Assembly: GCA_018056685.1 (NCBI GenBank)
Contig: JAGPFC010000011.1
Span: forward strand, 1 to 64,000
Reading direction: 5' to 3'
DNA from: Smithella sp.
GTDB lineage: Bacteria > Desulfobacterota > Syntrophia > Syntrophales > Smithellaceae
DNA length: 64,000 nucleotides
Positions 46,315 to 57,181 of the stretch are shown in pieces; the first letter of the stretch is position 1; each line of letters starts with the position of its first letter. Under the pieces are notes generated by a model. That model made no database searches and was not told the DNA's origin. It worked only from the letters and a program-made list of their open reading frames with translations. The position numbers and the translations under genes are program-made.

Positions 46315-47163
46315 GTGAATATACAATCCAGTCGTGCCATAGGCGTTTTCGATTCCGGCATCGGCGGCCTGACAGTTGTCCGCGCTTTAATGGAGCGCCT
46401 GCCTTTTGAAAAGATTATTTATTTCGGCGATACCGCCCGCGTCCCCTACGGTATTAAATCGGTAGAAACGATTAACCGTTATGCGGCGCAAATCACCGAA
46501 TTTCTGATCAAGCAAGACGTCAAAATGCTGATTGTCGCCTGCAATACCATGGCGGCGGTTGCTCATCAGACAATTGTTGATCTGGCCCATGTGCCCGTCG
46601 CCGCTATTGCCTCGCAAAAGATTGTGGAACCCGTGCCTGTATTGGAAGTTATTGATGCCAGTGCCCGTATGGCCGTTCAGAACACCAAAACGAAGTCAAT
46701 CGGCGTCATCGGAACACCGGCAACCATCAACAGTAACGCTTACGCACGCGCTATCCATCTCTTGGACAAGGATGCAAAGGTGTATTCACAGGCCTGTCCC
46801 CTGTTCGTGTCCCTGGTGGAAGAGGGATGGTTTGATCATCCTGCAACAAGACTCATTGCTCAGGAATATTTAAAACCAGTTATTGCTGAACAGGTGGATA
46901 CACTTGTGTTGGGCTGTACGCATTATCCTTTATTGAAGCCTTTGCTGCAGGATGTAATGGGCGCTTCCGTAACACTGATTGACTCGGCAGAAGCGATGGC
47001 AAATATCGCCGCGGATTTAATTGACCAGAAAAAAATAGGCAATAAAGCCGGCACACCGCCGGATTACACTTTTTTTGTCAGCGATTTGCCCTATCGTTTC
47101 CAGACAATCGGCGAAAGATTTTTGGGAAGAACGCTCGGACGCGTTCAATTAATCAGCTTATAG
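46315..47163 (+). CDS. murI: Glutamate racemase
   Basis: 282 residues from GTG 46315 (weak ribosome site). IGVFDSGIGGLTV with the conserved Asp-Ser, VACNTMA with catalytic Cys1, and LGCTHYPLL with catalytic Cys2. Converts L- to D-glutamate for peptidoglycan. Complete. It starts 10 bp before the ThyX-like gene and probably shares its transcript. Confidence 0.95.
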   Translation: MNIQSSRAIGVFDSGIGGLTVVRALMERLPFEKIIYFGDTARVPYGIKSVETINRYAAQITEFLIKQDVKMLIVACNTMAAVAHQTIVDLAHVPVAAIASQKIVEPVPVLEVIDASARMAVQNTKTKSIGVIGTPATINSNAYARAIHLLDKDAKVYSQACPLFVSLVEEGWFDHPATRLIAQEYLKPVIAEQVDTLVLGCTHYPLLKPLLQDVMGASVTLIDSAEAMANIAADLIDQKKIGNKAGTPPDYTFFVSDLPYRFQTIGERFLGRTLGRVQLISL

Positions 47164-47173
47164 GAAAAACCTT

Positions 47174-48637
47174 ATGGAAATTCTTCTTGCCGGTTATAAT
47201 CTGGATTACGACCTGATCCGGGAAATGAAGGACAAAAGCGGTCTGAAGCAGGATTTAACGCCCGAAACCATCTCGGCGGCCTACGCGCGCATCAGCCGCA
47301 GCCCGAAACCGGTGAATGATTTGCGCGAGATCTCCCGCGAGGAAGTGGACAAGGCCCGCCAATCCAATCGTAATATTGTTTTTGAAATGGGACACAGCTC
47401 TGTTGCCGAACATGCCGTCTTTAACATTGACGTTATCGGAGTATCACGCCTTTTAGTCGAGGAAATTGAAAAATTCCGTCTTTGTTCCTACACGGAAAAA
47501 TCGCAGCGATATGTTTTGTTCAACAAAGATTTTGTCGTCCCTGATGAAATCAGGCGGGCTAATCTGACGAATGTATTCGTCTCAACCATCGAAGCACAAA
47601 ATGATTATTATCACGCCCTCTACGAGAAATTAAGACCATATATTTTTGAAAAACACAAAGCTTTGGCGGGAAACCCGGCTCACAAGGCCATGCTGGAAGG
47701 CTGGGCCAAGGAAGATGCCCGCTATGCGATATCGATGGCTACCCAAACCCAATTGGGCATGACCATCAATGCGCGCAATCTGGAATTAATGCTCAGGCGT
47801 CTGGCCGCCTCATCTTTGGCTGAAGCCAATGAGTACAGTGAAAAATTGTACGCGGCGACAAAAGAAATTGCTCCATCTCTTATCCGTTACACCCAGGCAA
47901 CAGATTACGACAAATTTACCAGAAAAAATTTGCGAGGTCTTTGTGCCGATTTATCGGAACAGTACGGCACCGGCTTTGAAAAATTATCCGACGTGCAATT
48001 GATCTATTCTTCACCCGATGCCGATAACAGGATTGCCGCAACCTTATTGTTTTCTTCTTCCAACATGACATATGCCCGGTGCTTGAGCATGGCCGGCAAA
48101 ATGACTTCGCCGGCACAAAAGGCTTTGTTTAAAACCGCTTTTGAAAATATAAAATTACATGATGCCGTTTTACGTGAAATGGAAAATGTCGATCTGATCT
48201 TCGAACTTGTCTTGAGTTCCAGTTGCTTTGCTCAGTTGAAACGACATCGGATGTCCACGATTATCGCTCAGGAATATGATCCGCAACTGGGCGTAACCGT
48301 ACCGCCTTCCATTAAAGCCATTGGTGAGCAAAAAGCTTTTATGGACGTAATGCGCCGGACACAAAAAGCCTACAAGCAAATAAGCGAAAAAGCTCCGCAT
48401 GTTGCATCCTATGTTCTGACCAATGCCCACAGAAAAAGAGTTCTGATGAAATTCAACGCTCGCGAAATGTATCATCTGGCGCGCCTGCGCGCCGACGCTC
48501 ACGCGCAGTGGGATATTCGCAATCTGACGGAAAAAATGCTCAGGCAGGCCAGGAAAGTTATGCCTCATACACTGATGATGGCTTGCGGCAAGGACAATTT
48601 CCCGAAGCTTTTTTTAAAAACTTTCCCCGGTAAGTGA
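47174..48637 (+). CDS. thyX: Double-domain ThyX-like flavin-dependent thymidylate synthase
   Basis: 487 residues, about twice a usual ThyX, with two ThyX folds in tandem. Half 1 (about 1-235) ends its flavin region in EKFRLCSYTEKSQRY, so the RHR of the ThyX motif has decayed, but keeps MTINARNLELMLRRL. Half 2 (about 260-487) has LKRHRMSTIIAQEYDP with RHR intact and NAREMYHLARLRADAHAQW. A functional ThyX is a homotetramer with sites between subunits; here the fused halves probably form pseudo-tetramers with fewer sites. It should make dTMP from dUMP with methylene-THF and FADH2. No thyA is in the window. Confidence 0.85.
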   Translation: MEILLAGYNLDYDLIREMKDKSGLKQDLTPETISAAYARISRSPKPVNDLREISREEVDKARQSNRNIVFEMGHSSVAEHAVFNIDVIGVSRLLVEEIEKFRLCSYTEKSQRYVLFNKDFVVPDEIRRANLTNVFVSTIEAQNDYYHALYEKLRPYIFEKHKALAGNPAHKAMLEGWAKEDARYAISMATQTQLGMTINARNLELMLRRLAASSLAEANEYSEKLYAATKEIAPSLIRYTQATDYDKFTRKNLRGLCADLSEQYGTGFEKLSDVQLIYSSPDADNRIAATLLFSSSNMTYARCLSMAGKMTSPAQKALFKTAFENIKLHDAVLREMENVDLIFELVLSSSCFAQLKRHRMSTIIAQEYDPQLGVTVPPSIKAIGEQKAFMDVMRRTQKAYKQISEKAPHVASYVLTNAHRKRVLMKFNAREMYHLARLRADAHAQWDIRNLTEKMLRQARKVMPHTLMMACGKDNFPKLFLKTFPGK

Positions 48638-48656
48638 TTAGCCGTTTAATTATTCA

Positions 48657-50054
48657 ATGAGTATCCCTTCTAATAAAAAACAACTCTACATTCTGCTTGT
48701 TACAACACTCAGTTCTTTTCTGACGCCTTTTATGGGCTCCGCTGTTAATGTTGCTCTGCCCGCTATTGCCAGAGAATTAGCCATGACAGCGCTTAGCCTG
48801 AGTTGGGTGGCAACATCGTTTATTCTGGCGGCTGCCATCACCCTTATTCCTCTGGGCCGTCTGGCCGACATTTATGGCCGCCGAAGAATGTTTATTTATG
48901 GAGCGTTGATTTTTACCGTGGCTTCTTCGTTTTGTATCTGGTCGCCTACACAATCTTTTTTAATTGCCGCCCGCGCCCTGCAGGGTATCGGTGGAGCGAT
49001 GATTTTCAGCACAGGCACCGCCATGCTGATTTCAGCTTATCCCCTCGGTGAACGGGGAAAGATATTGGGAATAAACATCACCGCTGTTTATGTCGGCTTA
49101 ACCGTCGGTCCTTTTATCGGCGGCATACTCACACAATACCTGGGTTGGCGATATATTTTTCTTTTTACAGTTTTTCTGGGTGTGACGATTGTTTACATCA
49201 CTTTAGCGCTGATTGAACCGGAAGTATCCACCCGTGAAGATGAAGGATTTGATTTGACCGGTTCGTTGATTTACGCCATGGCGCTTTTTGCCATTATGTA
49301 TGGATTTTCCCAACTGCCGACCATCCAGGCTGGATGTTTAATAGCGACAGGATTGCTCTTGCTGGGCTTATTCATTTTTCAGCAGTTGAAAAGTCCGTTC
49401 CCCTTGATGGATATTCGCCTGTTTTTAAATAACAGAGTTTTTGCTTTTTCCAATCTGGCCGCTCTGATTAATTACAGTGCCACGTTCGTCATTAATTTTC
49501 TGCTCAGTCTTTACCTGCAAAACATCAAAGCGCTGACACCGGCCGAAGCCGGGCTGATTCTGATTGCCGCCCCTGCCATGCAGGCGCTGATTTCACCTTT
49601 TGCCGGAAGACTTTCCGATCGTTTTGAACCGCAGATAATTGCCTCTATAGGCATGGCTCTGACAGTTATCGGTCTTGTCCTTTTAATATTTATCAACGGC
49701 TCCACCAGTATTAACTACGTTTTTGTCTGCCTTATTTTACTGGGTGTCGGTTTTGCGCTTTTCTCTTCTCCCAATGTCAATGCCACCATGAGCTCAGTGG
49801 AAAAAAAATATTACGGCGTTGCTTCGGCCACACTGGGAACCATGAGACTCACCGGTCAAATGTTCAGCATGGGCATTACAATGCTGGTCTTTGCAATTAT
49901 TCTGGGAGATCATCCTATTGCTCCCGCCAATCACCATCTTTTTTTAAAAAGCACCAAACTTATTTTTTCCATCCTGAGTGTTCTTTGCTGCGGAGGCATT
50001 TTTGCGTCACTGGCCAGGGGAAAAATGCATAATGGCAACAACAATAATCATTAG
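48657..50054 (+). CDS. MFS drug exporter, DHA2 (EmrB/QacA) family
   Basis: 465 residues with about 14 hydrophobic helices. GRLADIYGRRRMF after helix 2 and the motif C-like GPFIGGILTQYLGWRYIF in helix 5 place it in the proton-driven drug antiporters. Start ATG 48657 is 20 bp after thyX and has no strong ribosome site. Substrate unknown. Confidence 0.9.
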   Translation: MSIPSNKKQLYILLVTTLSSFLTPFMGSAVNVALPAIARELAMTALSLSWVATSFILAAAITLIPLGRLADIYGRRRMFIYGALIFTVASSFCIWSPTQSFLIAARALQGIGGAMIFSTGTAMLISAYPLGERGKILGINITAVYVGLTVGPFIGGILTQYLGWRYIFLFTVFLGVTIVYITLALIEPEVSTREDEGFDLTGSLIYAMALFAIMYGFSQLPTIQAGCLIATGLLLLGLFIFQQLKSPFPLMDIRLFLNNRVFAFSNLAALINYSATFVINFLLSLYLQNIKALTPAEAGLILIAAPAMQALISPFAGRLSDRFEPQIIASIGMALTVIGLVLLIFINGSTSINYVFVCLILLGVGFALFSSPNVNATMSSVEKKYYGVASATLGTMRLTGQMFSMGITMLVFAIILGDHPIAPANHHLFLKSTKLIFSILSVLCCGGIFASLARGKMHNGNNNNH

Positions 50055-50793
50055 TCTGTTCATTGGGCTGACCGCCGGCGCATTCGGTGGAATCCTGGGC
50101 ATCGGCGGCGGATTGATTATGATTCCGCTGATGGTCGAAGTCTTAAAGCTGACCCAGCATAAGGCTCACGGAACCTCTCTGGTGGCACTGGTCTTTACGG
50201 GAATAGCGGGAGCAACAACCTATGCCGCAAATAGTTCTGTTGATATTACCGGGGCAGCCCTTTTGGCCCTGACAGCGGTGCTTACTGCACCGCTCGGCGC
50301 GCGTTACTGTCATGCTCTTACGGAAAAGAATCTAAAAAAATACTTCGGGGCATTTCTGATTTTTTGTTCGGTGCTTTTATTCTTGAAACCGTATCTGACC
50401 AACTTTATCGGCACGCTCCCCGGTTATGCAAAAATCATGATTCTTTTGACAACCGGAGCACTCACCGGATTTCTTTCCGGCATGATGGGAGTCGGCGGCG
50501 GCACGATCATGATTCCCGTGATGGTGATCCTTGCCGGTTTTACCCAGCATGTGGCCCAAGGGACTTCTCTTTTAGTCATGGTTCCCGCAGGCGCCATCGG
50601 TTCCTTTACGCACTGGAAGATGGGCAATGTCGAAAAAGGAATCCTCTGGGGTCTGATCCCCGGAATTATTCTAGGCACTTATCTCGGCGGAAACATCGCC
50701 CATCTTATTCCAAACGACACCCTGCGTTGGGTCTTTGCTCTGGTTATCATTTTCATAGGGCTTCATTACTTCAGAACGGCAGTTCCTGATTAA
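50032..50793 (+). CDS. TauE/SafE-family sulfite/organosulfur transporter
   Basis: 253 residues from ATG 50032 (AGGGGA upstream), overlapping the MFS gene by 23 bp. Two homologous halves of the TSUP family: GAFGGILGIGGGLIMIPL and GFLSGMMGVGGGTIMIPV, with about eight helices. Members move sulfite, sulfoacetate, taurine-derived or other anions. Longer start at 49978 lies deep in the MFS gene and is rejected. Confidence 0.9.
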   Translation: MATTIIISLFIGLTAGAFGGILGIGGGLIMIPLMVEVLKLTQHKAHGTSLVALVFTGIAGATTYAANSSVDITGAALLALTAVLTAPLGARYCHALTEKNLKKYFGAFLIFCSVLLFLKPYLTNFIGTLPGYAKIMILLTTGALTGFLSGMMGVGGGTIMIPVMVILAGFTQHVAQGTSLLVMVPAGAIGSFTHWKMGNVEKGILWGLIPGIILGTYLGGNIAHLIPNDTLRWVFALVIIFIGLHYFRTAVPD

Positions 50794-50867
50794 AATAAGA
50801 AGAAACATACCATGGACTTTAATAAGCTTATATTTTGTTATTCCCGAACAAACAGAAGCAAAATACA

Positions 50868-51438
50868 ATGAAAATAACCAATAGATACCGTAAATTTTCA
50901 TTTCTCACCGACATTCGCGGAATAAAGAACGCCATCGGTGAATTGCACGGATGGGGGCATCCGCAACAACCAACGTTTAATGCCGGTTATCAGCGCTCGC
51001 CGGATGATACTGTCTTTGATGAAGACTGGTTTATCAGCATCATCAAAGAAAAAATTGCCAGCCATCCGGAAAATGCGATGGAATATCCTTTTTATGGGGA
51101 AAAAATTTCTGTCGATCCGCTTTTTCAAAAATATAAAACCATCATCGGAAAGCATCACTTCACAGCGGAAGAAATCATGCGGTGGCAAGCCGAACAACAT
51201 GGTGTTCCCCCTCCGAAGGCTGAAGATGTAAGCGTCGTCTCTTTCATTATGCCGCTGACAAACAAAACAAAGGTTGATAATGCAGCCATGAAAGAGTGGC
51301 CGGCCGAACGTTGGGCGCAGACGCGCCTTTTGGGTGAAATATTCAGCCAGATATTTGTACGTGAATAGTGACACATCTAATGGAAAGGGGTATTTTGGCC
51401 ATAGCGCCGGACTGGGGACCTTCGGAGTGCACGATTTT
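50868..51438 (+). pseudogene. Broken epoxyqueuosine-reductase-like (QueG-like, double 4Fe-4S) gene, 5' half
   Basis: ATG 50868 opens a 166-codon frame ending at TAG 51366-51368 whose end (FIMPLTNKTKVDNAAMKEWPAERWAQTRLLGEIF, key residues L, T, P, S/A, E, R, W) matches the N-terminal part of QueG-like iron-sulfur proteins. The next frame (+1) then reads HSAGLGTFGVHDF at 51400-51438, the family's conserved YAAGLGTFGL element. So about 40 residues between them are deleted with a frameshift, and everything after, including the ferredoxin-type cysteines, is gone. The break coincides with an inverted fragment of another gene. Confidence 0.7.
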
Positions 51439-51540
51439 AAGTATCCGTTCCATTTCCTTCACAATGTCCTGCGCCATATCATTGAACGTTTGCATATAGT
51501 TGATGTGCTGTGTCGATTTGCCAATCGCTCAAAAGATATC
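51436..51540 (-). pseudogene. Inverted C-terminal fragment of a nitronate-monooxygenase-like gene
   Basis: Read on the minus strand from 51525 down to 51436 this encodes IGKSTQHIN...FNDMAQDIVKEMERILK (30 residues). It aligns with the end of the intact NMO-like protein at 52805-53923 (AGEAAQRIN...VNDMVQAMMKEAEDILK), about half the residues identical. A one-base shift upstream gives YLLS in line with the preceding LLA. The fragment abuts the QueG-like remnant at about 51436-51438. Only the tail of the gene remains. Confidence 0.6.
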
Positions 51541-51632
51541 ATTTAGATATCAGTCCACCAATACATGACTACATTTTTTCTTCCAACAGGACATTCCTAA
51601 ATTGGCTGGAACCTTTTAAAGAACGCCTTGAC

Positions 51633-52688
51633 ATGCAAAATCGCATTTTTTATACTTTTGCTGATAAAAGAGAAGATCTGATTATTATCAACACGGAATC
51701 GGAAGCACTGAAACCAGCGATAGGTAATCCTATGCTATATAAAGGCATCACTTGGTTTGCCCTCTATATTCTGTTGGTGGCAGGATTCGCCGCATGGTTC
51801 TTTCTGTATTTTCCAACCGCATCACCCGGAGACATTCTTCCGGAAGCATCCTTTCGGATCAAGAAGGCGCTTATTGGCGGGTTAGTGGTAGCCATCCCGG
51901 CTTGGTTAGTCCTCTGCCAGCTCAGCGGTGTCTGGTTACGCATACAGGAGCGGGAACAGTTGGTCCAGGCAGCCAAAGGTCATTTCCTCGCCGACGGAGA
52001 GCGAGGCGTGTTCTATGGCCAAATCCATCGCGACGGTCCGCCATTGACGGCACCACTCAGTAAGAGAGACTGCCTTCTGTACCGATACGAGGTTACACAT
52101 ACGGAAAGCCGGCCATCAAGATTAAAATCCACCGACGTTTCAAACAATTCGACAATTTATGATGCGGAAGGCTTTGCCCTCACACCGTCAACGATCCATA
52201 CAGCAAGTGGTTCCCTGAAGCTTCTGACGCTGGTCACACCCAAATTCAAGGCCGACCGTATTCCTTCCGACCAGGCTGTTGGAAACTACAAAGAATATTT
52301 GAGTAAAGCTTTATTACAGGGTACCGGCAGCCTGGACATGTACCCGTCTATTAAAAATTCCATCATCAGTGACACCGACGGTGACATCCGCTACGACTTG
52401 GGCACCGGACAACTCGATCCAACGGATCAGTTGAATATACAGGAGCACATCGTTCAAGACGGAGAAACCGTAGCGGTGTTCGGGAAATACTCGGCTGCTG
52501 TGAGTGGCATCGTCTTTGATCCTGTAGCTTACGAAGTGCGTCTCTATAAAGGATCGCTCGAATTGATGAAGAAGGAGCTCATGCGTGGGGTGCGTTGGTA
52601 TGCGTTCGGTGCCATGATTTTATGTCTGGTGACGGCGATTGGAGCCTGGGTATTCTTCAAGTATGGACCGTCGCACATTTGGTCATGA
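51633..52688 (+). CDS. Membrane protein with GIDE-like domain (uncertain)
   Basis: 351 residues from ATG 51633; the frame is open back to 51510 but that part overlaps the pseudogene. Two membrane helices near 35-110, a soluble domain of about 190 residues, and a last helix near 325-345. GPPLTAPLSKRDCLLYRYEV and DGETVAVFGKYSA resemble the GIDE (E3 ubiquitin ligase-type) domain seen in bacterial membrane proteins of unknown role; the resemblance is from short motifs only. No ribosome site is clear. Convergent with the NMO-like gene. Confidence 0.5.
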   Translation: MQNRIFYTFADKREDLIIINTESEALKPAIGNPMLYKGITWFALYILLVAGFAAWFFLYFPTASPGDILPEASFRIKKALIGGLVVAIPAWLVLCQLSGVWLRIQEREQLVQAAKGHFLADGERGVFYGQIHRDGPPLTAPLSKRDCLLYRYEVTHTESRPSRLKSTDVSNNSTIYDAEGFALTPSTIHTASGSLKLLTLVTPKFKADRIPSDQAVGNYKEYLSKALLQGTGSLDMYPSIKNSIISDTDGDIRYDLGTGQLDPTDQLNIQEHIVQDGETVAVFGKYSAAVSGIVFDPVAYEVRLYKGSLELMKKELMRGVRWYAFGAMILCLVTAIGAWVFFKYGPSHIWS

Positions 52689-52804
52689 AAGATCTGTCTT
52701 TATTGATCGATTCATATCGACCTTTCATTACAAATTTAAAGGACGTGACAAAAAAATCGCCACGCCCTTTAATAAATTTTAACTTTTAATAATCTGTAAT
52801 TTCC

Positions 52805-53923
52805 TTATGCAAGGAACTTTGTCTGCACGCCTTTTAGTATGTCCTCCGCTTCTTTCATCATCGCCTGCACCATATCATTGACTTTGGGCATGTCGTTGAT
52901 GCGTTGCGCGGCTTCGCCGGCTGCCAGAAGCGCCTTTTCCTTGTTTCCCTCATAGGCGGCCTGCATGGACTCCATTTCAAACTCAATCAACTTCAGATCA
53001 AGTGTCGCCATATCATCCGGCGTTCCCAGATAACATCCGGGAGATTTCTGTAAAGTGTTTTGTGCATGCTCTTCGCTGCGCGGAGTTTTAATCCAGCGTG
53101 CCGGTCCGACAAAGCCACGCGCCACCAGAGTTCCCCGGTCGCCTGTATCGACAACGCCCTGTCTCCAAATTTGGGGAAAATCACTTTCCTGTGTGGCGAG
53201 GAAACGTGTGCCCATCTGAACGCCGTCAGCACCCATCACCAGCGCCGCAGCCAGAGTCTTGCCGTCACAGAAACCGCCGGCTCCGCATACCAGTGTCTTT
53301 TCATCAGAAACCGCTTCCACTACTGCGGGTAACAGAATCATCGAGTGCACCGGTTCCCAAGATGTGTGAAATCCTCCTTCATGTCCGGATGCAACGATGA
53401 CATCGACGCCCGCTTTCTTGCAGCGGAGCGCGCCCTTGACCGAAGGCACCACATGCATCCAGGTAAATCCCGCCCCCTTAATTTTTTCTTTCCAGGGCAC
53501 CGGATCACCAGCGGAAGTGAAGATAACTTTGAAGTGTTTTTCCATGCCCGGATTGGCCGCTCTTACTTGAATGGCCGTATTGATAATAAGCTCTGCCTGA
53601 AAAAGCAACTCGGCAGATACCATCACATTGATGCCGAACACTCCGTTTGTGTCCTTGGTCAATCGATAGCTTCGATTGAGCAGTTTTTCAATCGCGGTGG
53701 GAATGTCGTCATCCGGATTGGCCTCGGCACTTTTGATCCAGTCATTGTATATAAAAGGCAGAAAATCCTTATTGCAGAGTCCGCTTGTGGAGAACAGGCC
53801 CAAAACACCCGCGTTGGCCGCTGCCACACCCAGGTTGTTGTTACTGAAAGGTCCCATACCGGCCTGAATAATGGGGTATTTGATTCCGGTCATGTCACAC
53901 AGTCTTGACTTAATCATATCCAT
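52805..53923 (-). CDS. Nitronate monooxygenase/FabK-like FMN enzyme
   Basis: 372 residues, TIM-barrel. PIIQAGMGPFSNNNLGVAAANAG start, ASGHEGGFHT near 180 and GADGVQMGTRFLAT are family hallmarks for FMN binding. In strict anaerobes such proteins cluster with acyl-CoA dehydrogenases and Etf and may act as enoyl-type reductases or flavin oxidoreductases; oxygen use is improbable here. Last gene of the acd-etfB-etfA operon, 17 bp after etfA. AAGGAG before ATG 53923. A decayed relative's tail lies at 51436-51540. Confidence 0.85.
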   Translation of the reverse strand: MDMIKSRLCDMTGIKYPIIQAGMGPFSNNNLGVAAANAGVLGLFSTSGLCNKDFLPFIYNDWIKSAEANPDDDIPTAIEKLLNRSYRLTKDTNGVFGINVMVSAELLFQAELIINTAIQVRAANPGMEKHFKVIFTSAGDPVPWKEKIKGAGFTWMHVVPSVKGALRCKKAGVDVIVASGHEGGFHTSWEPVHSMILLPAVVEAVSDEKTLVCGAGGFCDGKTLAAALVMGADGVQMGTRFLATQESDFPQIWRQGVVDTGDRGTLVARGFVGPARWIKTPRSEEHAQNTLQKSPGCYLGTPDDMATLDLKLIEFEMESMQAAYEGNKEKALLAAGEAAQRINDMPKVNDMVQAMMKEAEDILKGVQTKFLA

Positions 53924-53940
53924 AATCTCCTTAATTAAAG

Positions 53941-54945
53941 TTATTCTCTGATTCGTTTTCTCAGTTCTTTAATCAAATGATTAAGAACATCGCTGGCATC
54001 GCCGACGACGGCAACATCAGCCATCTTCAGCATGGTTGCCTGTGGATTTTTATTGATGGCGACAATGAAATCGGCTTCACCGAGGCCTGCTGTATGCTGA
54101 ATCGCACCGCTGATGCCGAAGGAAAAAAGAATTTTCGGTTTGATATGCTTCCCCGCCTGACCAACCAATACATTATGATCTGCCCATCCCGCATAAACCA
54201 CCGGACGTGTGGCGCCGACATCGCCACCCAGCAATTTGGCCAGTTCCTGAAGTTTTTTGAATTTTTCTTTATTACCCATGCCGCGGCCGCCGCAGACGAT
54301 CACAGAGGCGTTTTCAATGGTGTGTTCTTTTTCGATAGAGCGTTCATATTCGATCAGACGAACACGCGGTTTCGGCAAGCCTTTCATCAGGGGCAGCCGT
54401 TCGACAATGGCCGTTCTTTCATAGTCATGAGGAATTTCCTTGAATGTCCCCGGGCGAACCGTTGCCATTTGTGGACGGTGGAACTCTGTAACGATTTCCG
54501 CCAGCATATTACCACCAAAAGAAGGAGCGATCTGCAACAATAATCCGTCTTCGGTGATCTCCAGGCCCACGCAATCGGCGGACAATCCCGTTTTCAGTCG
54601 TTTGGCCAACCTGGGTGCGAATTCGCGACCGAAATCGGTGGCACCGATCAGAATGATTTCCGGGTCTCTTTCTTTGGCCAACTTTTCTATAATGGCCAGA
54701 TACCTTTCCGTGCTGTAGCTTTTGAGGGCGGGATCATCAATGGCGAGGATTCTGTCAGCGCCATGGGCCGTATACTCCATAATCCATTCGTCGATTTCAT
54801 AACCGAAAATCAACGCGCACACTTCCGCGTCAATAGTCTTGGCCAGGGCCACCGCCCGGGCAATCAATTGCAGGGTCACACGGTTCTGATAATAATTGCG
54901 ATAATCCCCGAAGACCCAGATGCTTTTTTTTCTATTTTTTGTCAT
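53941..54945 (-). CDS. etfA: Electron transfer flavoprotein alpha subunit
   Basis: 334 residues from ATG 54945 (GAGGAA 9 nt upstream), overlapping etfB by 14 bp. The C-terminal FAD domain has CGGRGMGN, GATRPVVYAGW (R-P), GQAGKHIKP and SFGISGAIQHTAGL, in order. With EtfB it takes electrons from the acyl-CoA dehydrogenase and passes them toward a membrane oxidoreductase; in syntrophs this step needs reverse electron flow. No FixC/X-type or bifurcation partner is in the operon, so a plain Etf is likely. Confidence 0.94.
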   Translation of the reverse strand: MTKNRKKSIWVFGDYRNYYQNRVTLQLIARAVALAKTIDAEVCALIFGYEIDEWIMEYTAHGADRILAIDDPALKSYSTERYLAIIEKLAKERDPEIILIGATDFGREFAPRLAKRLKTGLSADCVGLEITEDGLLLQIAPSFGGNMLAEIVTEFHRPQMATVRPGTFKEIPHDYERTAIVERLPLMKGLPKPRVRLIEYERSIEKEHTIENASVIVCGGRGMGNKEKFKKLQELAKLLGGDVGATRPVVYAGWADHNVLVGQAGKHIKPKILFSFGISGAIQHTAGLGEADFIVAINKNPQATMLKMADVAVVGDASDVLNHLIKELRKRIRE

Positions 54946-55768
54946 TGAGATTTTTTTCCTCAATGGATTTGCCTATCACCGTGCCGATTTTTCTCTGATA
55001 TTTGTCGAGAAATTCATTAACAACATGAGATGCGGCTCCCTGCAAAATCACATTTCCTTTCGGCGCTTTTCGTAAGAAAACCTTGCGAACTTTGGTCCGC
55101 GAGCCTTTGGTTTCAATTGACGCGGCATTGAAGCCTAAAGACTTCGCATCAAGAACAGCAATATCATTTTCCTCAAAGGCATTTTCAAGACCGGCCAGAC
55201 CGGTATAACGAGGTTTATAATTTTCCATGGAAATCGTCACGAGCGCCGGAAATTCCATTTCAAGGGTCTCCCGGAAATTGTCCACCAGCCGACGAACGCG
55301 TAATGTCCTGCCTTCAATTTCCAGTTTCTCTACATAAGCCGCCGCAGGCAAATCCAGTTCTTCTGCCAGTTGCGGACCGACCTGAGCGGTTTCGCTGTCC
55401 GCCGTGTATGCGCCGCAAAGAATAAGATCAAATTTTGGACATTTCTTTTGGATGGCCTCTTTTAAAATCAGCGACGTGGCAAAAGTATCCGAACCGGCCA
55501 GCAACCGGTCACAAATCAAAATCGCTTCATCGGCACCTAGAGCCAGCGCTTCCCGTAGAATTTCTTCGGCACTAGGCGGCCCCATGGTAATGACAGTTAT
55601 TTTTGCGGAAAGAGTTTCTTTGATTTGCAGGGCGGCTTCCAGAGCATGCTTGCAGGCCGGATTCATCATCCCCGCGGCAAGATCACGCCGTAAAGTTCCT
55701 GTTTTTTCATTCCAAGGCAGTTCTGTTACCCGGGGAATCTGTTTTATGCAAACGACAAGTTTCAACAT
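54932..55768 (-). CDS. etfB: Electron transfer flavoprotein beta subunit
   Basis: 278 residues. CIKQIPRV start, GADEAILICDRLLAGSDTFAT (AMP/FAD-binding region, key D, R, S) and the ETAQVGPQLAELLDLP-type element (ETAQVGPQLAEELDLP) that recognises dehydrogenases. It lies 6 bp after the acyl-CoA dehydrogenase. The C-terminus is somewhat longer than usual (RKIGTVIGKSIEEKN). Confidence 0.94.
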   Translation of the reverse strand: MLKLVVCIKQIPRVTELPWNEKTGTLRRDLAAGMMNPACKHALEAALQIKETLSAKITVITMGPPSAEEILREALALGADEAILICDRLLAGSDTFATSLILKEAIQKKCPKFDLILCGAYTADSETAQVGPQLAEELDLPAAAYVEKLEIEGRTLRVRRLVDNFRETLEMEFPALVTISMENYKPRYTGLAGLENAFEENDIAVLDAKSLGFNAASIETKGSRTKVRKVFLRKAPKGNVILQGAASHVVNEFLDKYQRKIGTVIGKSIEEKNLNDKK

Positions 55769-55774
55769 AATCTT

Positions 55775-56932
<1,158 letters not shown>

Positions 56933-57181
56933 TCTTCCTGTTTGGAAATTGTTGAACAAATAGCTTAAAATAAAAGTAAAATCAAGAGAACGTTGAAAAA
57001 TTTAATTATGGAGATTTATTTTATTACAGAAATCGGCAATGTGAGACGGAGATATCAGTTAATGATTAGAAAGTTAGATATCAAAACAAGAAATATACAT
57101 ACAAATTGCACTTATTGATTGTTTGATAATTTTAGAGTATTAAGAAAAAAATCTAGACAACAAAAAAATGAGGAGAAAAAT

